Origin: Metallyticus violacea
Lineage: Eukaryota; Arthropoda; Insecta; Mantodea; Metallyticidae
DNA length: 64,000 bases
Direction: 5' to 3'
Assembly: GCA_030762175.1 (NCBI GenBank)
Contig: CM060838.1
Coordinates: 21,510,001-21,574,000, forward strand
The position numbers and the translations under genes were made by a program. Positions 35,986 to 47,692 of the stretch are shown here, piece by piece. The first letter of the stretch is position 1; each line of letters begins with the position of its first letter. The notes under the pieces were generated by a model. That model was not told the origin of the DNA, did no database searches, and worked only from the letters and a program-made list of their open reading frames with translations.

Positions 35986-36149
35986 CCAATTATACACCGC
36001 ATTGTTGATGCCCATTGTTGAGATAGTTAATTGTAGTTATTGTTTTTATTGGTTGTAGCTATAAGTTAAACCCTTTTCTTGTATTTTATTTAGCAAGTAC
36101 ATTTTTTATTAAAAGTAGATATCACACTTAAGAAGAGATGTAACGTTAT

Positions 36150-36840
36150 AGTAATATGACTCAGAAACAGATAATAGCTGAATGTAATGTAAGTTTGGGT
36201 GCTGTTAATAATATGATTAGAAGGAAAAATGAAAGATTGAGTCAATTTCCCCCCAAAGAAAAGGAAGATGTAGCCGAAAACGAAAAACGACTACGATAAA
36301 AGACATTTTGGGGCTCTTTTGCATTCACTGGCACTAAATGTTTGATCCCTATAAATCGGGTGATGAACAGCGACAGTTTATCCCAATTTTAGAGAAAAGA
36401 GCCGCTCCAGAACTGAAGAGATGGTAAGGAAACTGAACATTGAAAAGGCAAATTTTCCAGCAAGTATTTGCACCACGAAGAATATTAAAGACTTCATAGC
36501 GAAAAATGGTTTCCATTGTTTGGATTGGCCTAGAAATGCATCGGACCTCAGCCATATCGTAGGATAATTGTCAAGAAACACGAGGAAAAGGAACTGTACC
36601 ACCAAATAAAAGATGATTTGTGCTGTGACGATAGTGTGGATTCATGATCCAAAAATATGTGAAATATGTAACAAACTCATTGAATGTATGCCCAAACGAG
36701 TGAAAATGGTCATTAAGGCCACAATAAGGAGGTACATTAAATACTAAAACACTGTTTAATAAAAAGTAATATTGAAATTTGGTGAAATAATTAAAAAAAA
36801 TTCTTTATTCACATTAATTTGAACAGAGGTGTATAACTGA
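36150..36840 (+). pseudogene. Tc1-type transposase relic, internally deleted
   Basis: The ATG at 36156 opens TQKQIIAECNVSLGAVNNMI, a Tc1-like helix-turn-helix. Then come KNIKDFIAKNGFHCLDWP and RNASDLSHI (about 36480-36560), the family's DWP--SPDLNPIEN region with its key residues altered. The C-terminus VWIHDPKICEICNKLIECMP and KRVKMVIKATIRRYIKY ends at stop 36745-36747, typical of Tc1. GAACAGAGGTGTATAACTG near 36821-36840 looks like the right terminus. The central catalytic part is deleted and no left terminus was found. Confidence 0.8.
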
Positions 36841-37164
36841 AGCCTTCATTGTGATACTCAGCATATAACTGACGTTTCCAAAAACCATCTCATTCAAGAA
36901 AAATATTTTCCTGAAGTAAGTGAAATATTTTAGCTATCTTTTAAACCCTGTGGTTTAAAGTTTTAATTTAAAATAGAGTATACATGAAAGAATATAGAAG
37001 CAGCTAAACAAATTATGAAAACTTATACAGATAGATGTTCAAGGCATTTTCTCCCGCAAATCTATGCAACGTGAAGATAACTGTTGATGAATCAAACATT
37101 TCAAACATTAAATGCAGAAATACAGTCTCTGTAACAATATTTTTACTCTCCTCCTTCGCTCTAC

Positions 37165-37505
37165 ATTTCTGGATAGTCTCCTGCACTATTTTCCTCCATG
37201 ATTATCTACTCGTATTTTCTGCCTAACTTTTTCATCCTTGTTCTATTTTCCATAAATGAGCCATGAACGTCTAACCATTTCATCTTTGGTCTTCCAATTT
37301 TCCTTTTAGATTACAACCTTCCTTTTAATATTGTTTTTGGAAACCTCATCTCTTCTCTATACCTGTCCTAGCAATTTTATTCTTTGTACGTCTATAAATC
37401 TTATAATATATACATTGGTTATCTATTAATTGTTATAATTACAGTTAGTATATCTAATTCCCAACTTTTATCCTCTCTAATTCGTTCATAAACTCCTCTC
37501 AAAGG
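37165..37505 (-). pseudogene. LINE reverse-transcriptase C-terminal relic
   Basis: Minus-strand reading gives CPLRGVYERIREDKSWELDI, then after frame changes REEMRFPKTILKGRL, SKRKIGRPKMKWLDVHGSF and NRTRMKKLGRKYE. The order (GPV-E-G-WR-RYN-EL, then PK--L-G---GKR--GRP--RW-D) is that of the C-terminal end of RTE/Jockey-like LINE polyproteins. At least two frameshifts are present. Confidence 0.65.
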
Positions 37506-38178
37506 ACAGTAGATACAATTTTCAAATCAGAAAAAGTTCTTTATAAAAACTATTCCTTTATTCTGCGGAAGGAGGTTCTCCAACGAATTTTGTTTTCTTT
37601 TTCATTTCTCTAAAATAACCTGTATACAAGATGAATATTAAAAATCAGTATTCACGTGCGATAAACGTTTAACTTTTTAAAATTTGTTACGCGCATTTTC
37701 ATTGTATTCAGAACTATGGTAATCAGCAAGGTTTCACTTTTGTCAACTATTGAATTAATACTATCTCATATACGTCTCCCAACTTTATCAGAACCGAATT
37801 GCGTAACCTTTAGAATCTTAGAATCTTTTGTGCATGTTGTTTCCTTAGTGTCCAGCATCAGAGGAAAGACATTAAAATGTCTTATGATATTTCGCTGGGG
37901 AAGAAGCAATCCACATGATTGGGTTACAGTGCGTTAAATAGTTATCTCTTCAATATGAAAAAGATTAGATTTGATTTACCCGGCTTCCTGTATAGTGTTT
38001 GCATAAGTATAAGTCCTGTATAAGTCATTAGCATTCTTCCAGTTTTCTGATTATCTAGCCCCTTGTTCTGGTTCTATAAATGTTCTCAGAGTCTTCCTTA
38101 GCCAGTTTTATTGCTCTAAATACCACTATGTCCCGGTACCCACACCAGTTTTACAGAATTTTGCTCCACTAGAACAAA
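37506..38178. other. No recognised feature
   Basis: AT-rich. The frame 37716-37937 shows no family resemblance. Confidence 0.4.
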
Positions 38179-38440
38179 GCGGGGGGCTCAGGCCAGGCAT
38201 TAACTCTTGAGACTAGTTCCCGGTTCAAATCCGTTAAGACAGTCCATTCAGACCTTCAGTTTTTTCATGGCAATGTCTTTCTTTTGCACGAACGGGCCAG
38301 GTCTGTGGGTGCGGTGTGACGGTGACTTGCACTTTGCAAATGTTTCTTAAATAGAAATGGTTCTTCGGAGGATCTCGAGCTCCTTGGAACTTCATCGACA
38401 TCAGGAAACACGTTACAAAAGCTGTCTAGATTTATACATT
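38179..38440 (+). mobile_element. SINE D copy 3
   Basis: GGGGGGCTCAGGCCAGGCAT, TAACTCTTGAGACTAGTTCC, then a good B box CCCGGTTCAAATCC, a TTTTTTCATGG motif, GTGCGGTGTGACGGTGACTT, GCACTTTGCAAATGTTTC and CGGAGGATCTCGAGCTCC. This copy preserves the B box best and supports a tRNA origin. Confidence 0.65.
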
Positions 38441-39359
38441 GTTAATTCAAATGCTTTAAATGCAGATTGACTCTCTTGGAGTTTTAAAATAAGTCTTCGT
38501 TTATGTCCTTTTTAATGCTTCTCCAAACATATTTGTCTTAACAACAACTTTACACTGAGATCAAGGAAATGCTAGGAAGAAATCTTATTACAAGGAGACA
38601 TTTTTACCCCTAAACGGTTGTTTCCAGGTAAACAAGACTAATGGAAACTCAATATGTACCTGACGAGAGGAAAAAAGACATTCCAAAGTGATCAGAAACT
38701 TGACGATTTCAAAATTTTTGCAATTAGAAGAAAGAAAAATAATTTAAGAGTATTGCAAATATCGGTTTTTAATTACATTTTTAGTTTAATGGTTTAAAAG
38801 AAGAAAACGTATCAACATATGGGTGTTTCTGAATTGTTGCTATTTTCAGATCTTCCATTGGATTAAAAACTTGAACTTTCGTTCTTATAGAACAGCCTAC
38901 TTTGGACTGTTGCTTTCAGTCGCTAAAGAAATGTTTTGGCAATGTTACAATTTTTATGAGTGACATATTCATTGCACACTTTCATCGTTTTCTGGTATAA
39001 CATTTGCAACAAGGTCAATACTATACTAGCGTTAGTGTAAAAAGTCTCTCACAGGTTACTTTTTAGCAATATCATAAATAAATATAAAGGTAAATCGATA
39101 TTTTCAATATTTGCATTCATGTAATCTCCATTTTAGCCCACGAAGGAAATGATATTCAGCGACTCGAAAAGACCTATGTGATTTCAAAACAAATAGACAT
39201 GCAACAAACTGTATATATCATTATCACTCTATTTGGGTAATTTTACATAACCGTTTTAACGTCTTAAAACCCAGGAAAAAACTATGGTTATTCTTTGAAG
39301 AACTAACAAGAGGAGAAAACATTTGAAACTATATCAGCAAACAGTTTTTTTGCATTTAA
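38441..39359. other. AT-rich stretch without recognised features
   Basis: No open frame, repeat or array was seen. Confidence 0.45.
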
Positions 39360-39890
39360 CGAAAGCTGAAAGTTGCGAGCCTCTGTAGATGTGCGCTACA
39401 CAGGTTGCAGAGTGACGCATTGGTGAGTAGCTCGTTGCTATGCGCTTGCTGGCAGACACGCATTATACTTGCCCAGCGAGCCGGTCTGTCTGTCCCCGGT
39501 AGATTTGATATTCCTGGGCCGCGGTGCCTCTACACACTGCGAAACTATCGATCGACGAAGGCATTGCGCAGGCGCACAACTTACGGGCGAATAACGGACA
39601 CTCGTTAGCGGCACTTGTTAGCGAGGTGTGTGCATTATTTTCCGTGTTTTTTTTTTTTTATTGTTGTTTTCCTTTTATGGCGTTGGAGCGCTGTCACCAC
39701 AAGGAAATAAAAGGCTAGAACAATGGAGGAGACCTCCCACGGTCTGCCAGGCTTCTCTCACCGCGTGGTTTTTATCGCTGTGCTTGGCGTCCTCCAGTCT
39801 TGTTCACTGCCACGTCAATACATCTCGTGAAGGAAACCAGGCAAACTAGGCTTATCCAACCAACCCCTGCCCTATCTGCGTGCAGAATCG
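39360..39890 (+). promoter_or_regulatory. CpG-rich island, best candidate gene start in the window
   Basis: A 530-bp block is clearly richer in GC and CpG than its AT-rich flanks (for example CCTGGGCCGCGGTGCC, ATCGATCGACG, GCGCAGGCGCAC). It is unique in the window, so it is not one of the local SINE families. It includes the candidate coding start at 39723. CpG-rich islands of this size in an AT-rich genome often mark promoters and 5' exons, but no TATA box is obvious. Confidence 0.45.
39723..39826 (+). CDS. Candidate first coding exon with signal-peptide-like N-terminus
   Basis: The ATG has A at -3 and G at +4 (GAACAATGG), a strong start context. The frame reads MEETSHGLPGFSHR, then the hydrophobic run VVFIAVLGVLQSCSLP, then RQYIS before a stop at 39828-39830. 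The layout is that of a signal peptide: polar head, hydrophobic core, small residues near a possible cleavage site. The exon would have to leave through a splice donor before the stop; CTC|GTGAAG at 39827 is the nearest, and it is only moderate. It lies in the CpG-rich island. I do not recognise the protein. It may be a secreted or membrane protein, or a chance frame. Confidence 0.3.
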
Positions 39891-40769
39891 CATCAGTTAT
39901 CATATAATGCTTATCCAAGTAGTTTATATCGCTGAATTTTCCAATGAAAAGTAAAATTATTTTATATGAATACTAGGTTATATCAAACACATTTCTTCTC
40001 AATGAAAATGTCCTATTCATAGTAAGACAAGAAATATCTAAATTGCTATAAAATGCAAACTGTTAACAAATTCATCACAATTCTCATTTTCCAAACTTGC
40101 AGCGGTTCAACACAGCATCCCGAAACAATGAACATATCGCTTCTTAAACATTGCACTGTTTCAGGGAGTAGCGTGCAATTAATTACTACAATGTGGGGAA
40201 CACAAGAATTGATGTCCCTGCTCGTAGAGAAAACTTTTAAGTTCATTCCCTACTTCATAGGGAGTGTTTTTTGAAATGCTGATTTTGGGGATCTCAAAAG
40301 ATAGGTAACAAAGGTCTACTTACAGAATTAACATTTGTTGAAGTATTTACTTACAATATAACCCCTAATTCAAATATTTGAGTCATACTTTAGGTTTATT
40401 TTCTGTGCTGCTTATCTTATAACATTTTCTTGAGCTGCTTTTGCTCAATTTTTACAGGTTTTAAAACTTTGTGATGAAATTTCGAGGATATCGTTAAGTA
40501 TCTATGTTTATTTTTCCTCATTCCTTGCAGGATATTAAGTAAAATTTAAAATTTCAAGAAAATCTTAAACTGCCAGGAGGATTTCGGAGATAGAGCTTTG
40601 TTGAAAGGATAATTTTTTGCTTATATTTTTAGAAAAGTATTCACAGAATGTAACTTCTCTTGCAATCTGCCTTAAATGTAACATTTGTCCAGGTAAACTT
40701 AAAAATATAGATACGATCTATACGAAGTAGACACAGATTTCTTCTAAAAAAACATTGAGATTTTAATTG
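39891..40769. other. No recognised feature
   Basis: AT-rich. Frames at 40046-40246 (minus) and 40053-40274 (plus) overlap and neither shows a known family. Confidence 0.4.
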
Positions 40770-40924
40770 GATTTATTTACCGACGCTCTTTAATATCTCA
40801 GGTCATCAGAGTCCCATTCAAATTCAGGGCGTGAAAAGGTCAACAAATTTTCCTCAGAGACCTCATTTTTCAGTCTTGAGGTTCTTTTACGTGCCGTAAA
40901 TCTACGACATGGGACCCACGACTT
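40770..40924 (-). mobile_element. SINE A 3' half, minus strand, diverged
   Basis: ATTTATTTACCGACGCTCTT, TAATATCTCAGGTCATCAG, GTGCCGTAAATCTACGACAT and GGGACCCACGACTT. The tRNA-like head is missing (5'-truncated in its own orientation). Confidence 0.85.
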
Positions 40925-41825
40925 CCTGGCTATACTACATTTTCTTGTTACAGCGCACGACAGAGCTAGAGCTAGAGACTAAAAATTGTGCAGCGAAAAT
41001 GACCTGTTCAGTTGTTTTATTTCTTTTAGATTGTTTTTAATAAGCATATTATTGGTGTAACAGAAATCCTTTTCCATATCAAGCCGATATGCCTAATACT
41101 TGTTAGGAAGAAAAACAAAAAAATCCAAACCCTTTGTTCGCGCAGTTAAGATCTAAAGTTTGTGGGACACTGACATCCTGAATGGAGATCGAAAGAGGGC
41201 ATTAATTGTAGTGTAATTTTTAAAAGCTCAAAAATGAAAAACAGTCATTGGGGTGTCTACGTGAGGTTTTGGGGGATATTTCTGCTTCACGTACAATCGA
41301 ATCTCTTAAGAACAAAGAGGAGCTGCAGGTCAACAACGGAAGAAAAGATAATATTGATTGAGTTACGGATATTCAGAGTTTCAGTGTTTCAGCCAAGTGT
41401 ATCTATCATTTCACCTATGAAAGAATGAAACAAGAAATACTCAAAAAGGGTGCTCCACAGAAACTGCAGGACGGAACGGTGTCAGGAAATGCTTCAAAGA
41501 TTCAACATGGAGTCTTTAGGTATATTTATCTCATATTATCACTGAAGTTGAAACATGAATCTACCAGTCCGATCAGAAAGCCAGTTCCAATCTTCCAATC
41601 ATATCTTCCCTTATGATCAAAAGACCTTGAAAATCAGAAGGGCGAGGTATGTTGGAAAGAAAATCATTGTACTTTATTTTCAGCACATTATCATCTGGCG
41701 ACCGTTGTTCTAGAACAATGTTTATCAAAGAGTTCGCGAATCCCATGAGGATTGCCAAAATTTTGCAAGGAGTTCGCCAAAATGTTTCTTTAAAGGCGAA
41801 TTTTTACTAAATTTTTGTTGAAATG
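40925..41825. other. No recognised feature
   Basis: The part 41230-41530 has frames that look slightly protein-like on the plus strand (for example ERMKQEILKKGAPQKL), but I cannot assign them. Confidence 0.35.
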
Positions 41826-42099
41826 ATATTACTACTATTACCACAACTACTACTATTACTACTATTACTACTACTACAACTACTACTACTACTACTACTA
41901 CTACTACAACTAATACTACTACTATTACTACTACTATTACCACAACTACTACTACTACTACTACTTGTTCTACTATTACTACTATTACTACTACTATTAC
42001 TACTACTATTACTACAACTACTACTACTACTATTGCTACTACTATTACCTCAACTACTACTACTTCTACTACTACTACTTCTTCTACTATTACTACTAT

Positions 42100-42134
<35 letters not shown>

Positions 42135-42205
42135 TTACTACAACTAATACTACTACTACTACTACTACAACTAATACTACTACTATTACTACTACTATTA
42201 CCACA

Positions 42206-42239
<34 letters not shown>

Positions 42240-42331
42240 TTACTACTACTACTACTACTACTATTACTACTATTACTACTACTACTACTACAACTTGTTC
42301 TACTACTATTACTATTACTACTATTACTACA

Positions 42332-42365
<34 letters not shown>

Positions 42366-42502
42366 TTGCTACTACTATTACCTCAACTACTACTACTACT
42401 ACTTCTACTATTACTACTACTACTACTACTAGTACTACTACTACTGCTACTGCTACTGCTACTTCTTCTACTATTACTACTACTACTACAACTACAACTA
42501 CA

Positions 42503-42533
<31 letters not shown>

Positions 42534-42641
42534 ATACTGCTACTACTACTACTACTACTACTAATACTGCTACTACTACTACTTTTACTATTACTACTAC
42601 TACTACTACTATTACTACCACTACTATTACTACTACAATTT
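41826..42641. repeat. 815-bp (ACT)n array with ~330-bp higher-order repeat
   Basis: The array is imperfect ACT with ATT, AAC and TTC variants. Rare variants recur in the same order about 330 bases apart: TTGTTC at 41965 and 42295, TATTGCT at 42031 and 42364, CCTCAAC near 42048 and 42381. A segment has therefore been duplicated as a block. Open frames of up to 298 codons here (poly-Val, poly-Leu, poly-Ser) are artefacts of the 3-base period. Confidence 0.95.
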
Positions 42642-43430
42642 ACACCTGGAATATAGAACTGCAGATTAGACATTGTTATCAGTTCCTTGAAACGAGGCAT
42701 CTGCTCACATATTTAGTGACAGCGTGTAGTTCCCTCAGTACAAATCTTTGGCTTTGGATATGCAAATGAGTTCAGACGATTAAATGTTGATATCGCTTTC
42801 ATCTTCTGTAATTTCTTACTTTAAAGCTCTGTGACACCCTAAGGAAGCTATTTACTCACCTCTTCACTGAAATTCGGTGGGAACGATACTCTTGTTTTAT
42901 TTAAAGTATTGAAACTATCCTGTAACTGTGTAATTTAATCCCGCCCGAAATGTTGTCACTGCATAAAACATTTCAATAATATCCAAAATGCAATTCTTAA
43001 TGTCTGGTTTACCTTAAAGTGTGTGAAATATAAACAAGTAATTTTAAATGTTTGGAAATATGCTTACTTATGTCTTACTTATATTAACATACGTAATTAA
43101 TTTCGGGTTTAATATTTTAAATTTAAAATAAATGTATAATTATTATTTGAACGTATGAAGTTTTAATATGTTAAGCGTTATTGCGTCATTTTTGGAGGGA
43201 ATCCGAAGGTAGCTCTATTTACTGTAACTACAGCACTTTGCACTAATTTAAGGTTGTATTTTAATAAGCAAATCCCTCAGCTCAACCTTTAAGGAGCAGG
43301 ATTACGAGATGAAATATTTGGGAACCATTGTTCTAGGTACTTAGAAAACAGTTACTGCAAAGAGATGTACTGAAGAATGCCCTCCTACAGCGTTCAACAA
43401 AATGCATGAGTAGCGGCCAAGAACCGGGCG
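42642..43430. other. AT-rich stretch without recognised features
   Basis: No coding frame or repeat family is seen. Confidence 0.45.
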
Positions 43431-43434
43431 GGAT

Positions 43435-43645
43435 AAGGGCATTTTGTTACATCATTGTTGTCGCACCACCTTAGAGTCCTGATTTGTTACCATGCGATTT
43501 TTTTTCCTACTGTGAAGATCTCTTGAAATAGTCGCACCCTAGGAAGAAGAATTGGCTGACATGAGTGCAAATGCGTGTTTTCGGGAAATTGAGCGTTGTA
43601 TATAATACCAACAAGAAGAAAACTTCAAAAATTTAAGATGAACTT
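43435..43645 (+). pseudogene. Mariner transposase C-terminal relic
   Basis: VVAPP, a stop, SPDLLPCDFFSYCEDLLK (about 43465-43525) fits the HPPYSPDLAPCDFFLF-KLK block, followed in another frame by EEELADMSANACFREIERCI. Upstream catalytic blocks are not recognisable. Confidence 0.6.
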
Positions 43646-44982
43646 AAAAAATTATAAGATGAGTTTTTCCTTGCGAAAACAAGAATAAAAGCATTATGAT
43701 GGATTAAAACCATAAACAATAATATTATCTTAAACTTTGCTCATGTTATGATAGTTTTGTTGTTTCTTTGCAGTGTTTTGTTATCCCTATATTTGTTCTT
43801 AATTAGCTATTTGTTATCGAGTGCCTTAATGACTCTAAAGTACAACTTTAAAATGAAATTAGTTCATACTTTTTTTCACGTACACGTAATTATAATTTTT
43901 AGCTTTTTTTGGTAACAAGGCTCAGTAACTGAAGCTAAAAGCACTACGACAAACTAACACAAAATTTATTAACCCCTTTCTTGTAAAAACGGCTCAGATA
44001 ATTTGTTTAGCTCTATTGCTGTTTCGTGCTTAGTTTCTTAGGCTGTTATTATATGTAGTCACTTGTAAAATATTTTTGTTCATTTTTAATCGCTTTTATT
44101 CTTTAAAATATTTTAAGACTTCCAATAGCCATTACAACAACGAATGAAATGTTTTAACATAGAGCAACGAATAGAAAAAAATATGGAAAATGTGTTTAAC
44201 TGGTACATAGAATGTTTCTCAGAATAAGATAATGAAGACCTTTTACCAATTATGTAGTGAAATGCATGTACACAACTGAACCACTGCGCTTTGACATCAG
44301 CATAAAATTAAAGAATGTGTTCAACAACTATAAGAGAATGAAAGGATTTCTTAATATTCTACGAAATTTCTGATTCGTTCTGTATTCACATCACTATCAA
44401 AATTAATTTTGTTTTTAATAAGTTTAAACATTTTATAGTATATTTTAACGTACGATATTGTCTGTTATACTGTAGTTTTTCTTGTATTTGAAAGTGTCTG
44501 CATATCACGAAGGACTTTTTAGTATGTTCAAAACTTCCTGATTTTATGCTTCTCTAGCACATCGTTAGTATTGGATAATTTTTTTTTCTTAACTAATATT
44601 ATTTACCATCCTCACTTCAGATATGTTTTAAGTGCAGAAGTCTCTAAAAGGGACTTTAATGGACATTTAGGTACATAGGTTATATTTAACACTTTATTTT
44701 CGAAGTTAAAAGAATACTTAAATACCTTTCATATTGATGATTTCATGTATCATCCTAGTCAGATACAATTATTTTTGCATGCAGTATGCATCCTTTGCAT
44801 CCACTATTTTCATTCAACTATCTTTGGAACTGCTTCTGAAGAATAAGAAGACATTAGGTTTTCTCTCATGAAAACGCTTACAGCACACAGTTGATTGAAC
44901 AAAGTTCTTTAGATTTCTAGTTCAATGCTCATATTTAAAAAGATGCACACATCTATCATTCAGGTTCTTTTTTATTTTGGTT
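43646..44982. other. AT-rich stretch without recognised features
   Basis: Nothing assignable was seen on either strand. Confidence 0.45.
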
Positions 44983-45139
44983 TTTGTTTATGGGCGCTCT
45001 TTAACATCTCAGGTCATCAGTGTCCCATTCAATTCAGGGCGTGAAACGGCCGACAAATTTTGCTTAGAGGTCTCTTCTTTCAGGCTTGAGGTTCTTTTTC
45101 GTGCCGTAAATGTACGACACGGGACCCACGGCTTTACTC
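44983..45139 (-). mobile_element. SINE A 3' half, minus strand
   Basis: TTTATGGGCGCTCTTTAACA through CGTAAATGTACGACACGGGA to CCCACGGCTTTACT. It is close to the family consensus but lacks the tRNA-like half, so it is 5'-truncated. Confidence 0.88.
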
Positions 45140-45424
45140 CTGTTCAAGTGATAGAATTTCACTGCATACTACAGTATGACGGTAAAAATAGTATACTGAA
45201 ATCAAATCGAATAAGTTTATTGTTTCAATAGACATACAGTTTAATATTACAGATAATAAATTTGGTTTTTGAGTTTAACTTACAGAATATTCTAGTGATA
45301 TTTACATATTTCATTTACAGAAAGCCACCATTTAGCTCAAAATATTTCTCATAACGAAGTTTGAGATTGCACTGATCAATATATTCCTTTTTTCACAAGA
45401 AAACTAAATGCTGACTTCAATGCT

Positions 45425-45425
<1 letters not shown>

Positions 45426-45453
<28 letters not shown>
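45426..45453. repeat. Poly-T run
   Basis: 28 consecutive T, possibly the tail of an unrecognised minus-strand retroelement. Confidence 0.9.
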
Positions 45454-45460
<7 letters not shown>

Positions 45461-45799
45461 GAATTCAAATATGTAATCAGAATTTTTCCATCAGTCATAG
45501 TTCTTTTTTATGTGACATTCATTTTTGTATGACTAATCCTGTAGGTTATAATTTTTGAAAATTATAGAAATGACAATTTTATTCACAATAAGTTGGCAAC
45601 AATGCAGATTGATTTATGCTGAAATTTGTTCTATCTCTGTGCAGGCTTATTCATGTTCAAACATATCGCGTTGTTTTAGTAAGCAGATCGCCAGTATTGA
45701 AATTGCAGTGAGCCCATCGACACAATTAGTGTTTTCTGCTGTATTATTGCTTTTATTAGTTTTACAAAGGTTTCAATATGCCACGAATTATCTAAACAA

Positions 45800-46470
45800 G
45801 TCTGCTATGTGTGTGGTAAACTAACTTTCTAGTCTCAGAGGTGACATTTCACACCTTTTGTGAAAAAGTGTTATGAAGTTTATTTTGGGTGTAAAGCTGG
45901 TGATTTTGGTAAAGACTGGGCCCCAAATATGTCATGTGTCAGGCTTCTCACTGGATGGAAAACGGTACACATCATGTTATTTGTAGTTCTTATAATTTGA
46001 ACGGAATAGAAGCCTATAATTAAACAGATTGTATTTCTGCTTAACTAACATTATAGGAATTACATCCAAAACAATGTATATAGTTAATTATCCTAATTCG
46101 GCATCTGCAATGAGACCTGTGCCACATAGTGAAGAATGCCCTGTACCAAATTGTCCATATTTCGTGATCCTAAGTGACCATCTGACTCCGGCCCAAGAAT
46201 ACCAAAGAAACGAGAGAAGTGATTATACATTTGAAGCAAGTTCTTTTTTAGAATCTCACTTTTTAACTCAACTCAACTCTTAATAGCTTTATACGGGAGT
46301 TAAATTGGCTGAAGTTTCAAGTTCCAGGCTCATATGTTGGAATGTACTTCTAAAGGATACAAGGATATGCTTTTATCGAAGTCGTGATAATGGTTTCAAA
46401 GACTACTTCTCTAAAATACGGGCAATTTTTTGTGATAATGTGAAGCGATTTTGTCGGCCCCAAGTTGGCG
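45800..46470 (+). pseudogene. Relic of a repetitive cysteine-rich arthropod protein
   Basis: One frame reads VCYVCGKLTF, SQR, HFTPFVKKCYEVYFGCKAGD and WAPNMSCVRLLTGW with two stops. Later frames give YFCLTNIIGITSK, YPNSASAMRPVPHSEECPVP (about 46090-46150) and DTRICFYRSRDNGFKDYFSK to IFCDNV (about 46350-46445). I recall this block order (CYVCG, YFGCK-GDQDK-WAPH, CYFCLTNI-GI, YPNLPSAMRPVPHS-ELPVP, -R-SFYR-R) as a multi-copy uncharacterised protein in many insects and spiders, probably carried by mobile elements. Here a stretch before the second cysteine block is scrambled and the frame is broken. Its function is unknown to me. Confidence 0.65.
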
Positions 46471-46742
46471 CCAAATTATGAAGCTGTTTAGAAGGCTCCG
46501 GCGGTTTGCTGTCGAATAGCCTCACGTTGTGGTGCTAATTTTGAAGTGGTGTTGTAGATTGATTATTGATCACTTCGGTGTTGTTGCCCACGTTTCAATT
46601 ACAACAATTTCTCCTGTTATTTTAGAAGGTTTTAATAGTGTAAATAAGCGCTGCGACATTGTATATATTGGTACTTTATTATGTCCAAAATCTTTGTCGT
46701 CCTCTGGTGTTTTGCGTACGATTGACTTAATATAAACTTAGT

Positions 46743-46910
46743 TGCCGCGTGTAAATCTTATTATTGTGTCTCACGGCGTGTAAAACTTCTAACTGTATAA
46801 ACAATGCGTTTATCTTGCCACGTGTAGATATTATTACTGCCTCTCGCCGCGTGTAGAACTTAAAACTACTTGTCTCTAGCCACGTGTAGTTGTTGCAACT
46901 GCGTGCCTCA
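46743..46910. repeat. ~32-bp degenerate tandem repeat with CACGTG sites
   Basis: Five units start GCCGCGTGTAAAT, ACGGCGTGTAAAAC, GCCACGTGTAGAT, GCCGCGTGTAGAAC and GCCACGTGTAGTT, each followed by a T/A-rich part and often by a CTC. Spacing is about 29-44 bases. Two units hold CACGTG, the palindromic E-box core. Confidence 0.65.
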
Positions 46911-47692
46911 GCAACATAACTCACAACTGCTTAACTGAGTCGAACTGCCCGAGCAACCGCTCTCTTTATACATTAAATTCAAATCAAGTAATCGTTGGTT
47001 TTAACGATTGCCACGGGATCACACATGCACGCGCAATCTTCGCGTTTATCTTTAAACTTCACGTAACTAATTTTCCTATTATTTAAATGAAGTTAGTACT
47101 CAATTGTTTAACAAATGGGTTGTAAATTTTAATTAATTGGGAGCAGGACATGTTAATTAATACAAGGATGGCACATAAATACTCATTAAATAATTCAAAA
47201 GGCTATTTCTATCGTCTTTGTAAAATATGTATACATCTTAAACTCCCCCCACTTTTTGTCTCTCCTCTTTCTGTGCAGATACCATGTTGCTTTTACTAAC
47301 TGCAATGGAGGGAAACTTGAATGCACTCTTTAAAACTTAGACCGAGTTAGTTATTTAGATGAAATTAAGTATTAGTGCTCATAAATTTAATGTCCATAGC
47401 TTCAAATGGCACGCAACAGTTGAACAAGTTTGAGATAAACAACTTATTAACCTTAGACTGGATTGTAAGATTTTTGATTTATCACTAGAGTGCCCTTATT
47501 CAGACTGCTTGCCCATATCTAATCATAAAGCATACTACTATGTTGATAGTTTTCAAATAAGGTTACAAGTGAACATGTCGTCCCAGGAGATTTGTCAGCT
47601 GTCATAGGCGTTTAAATTCATGACCAGAATGAAATTGGAGCTAGTTGTCAAGAAATTCGCGGACAGCTAAATAATCTGATATTTATAACGAG
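46911..47692. other. No recognised feature
   Basis: AT-rich apart from ACACATGCACGCGCAATC near 47020. Confidence 0.4.

Noticed and set aside
41725..42656. Open frames of 298 and 277 codons encoding poly-Val and poly-Leu
   Set aside because: They are translations of the ACT array; any 3-base repeat without a stop triplet stays open.
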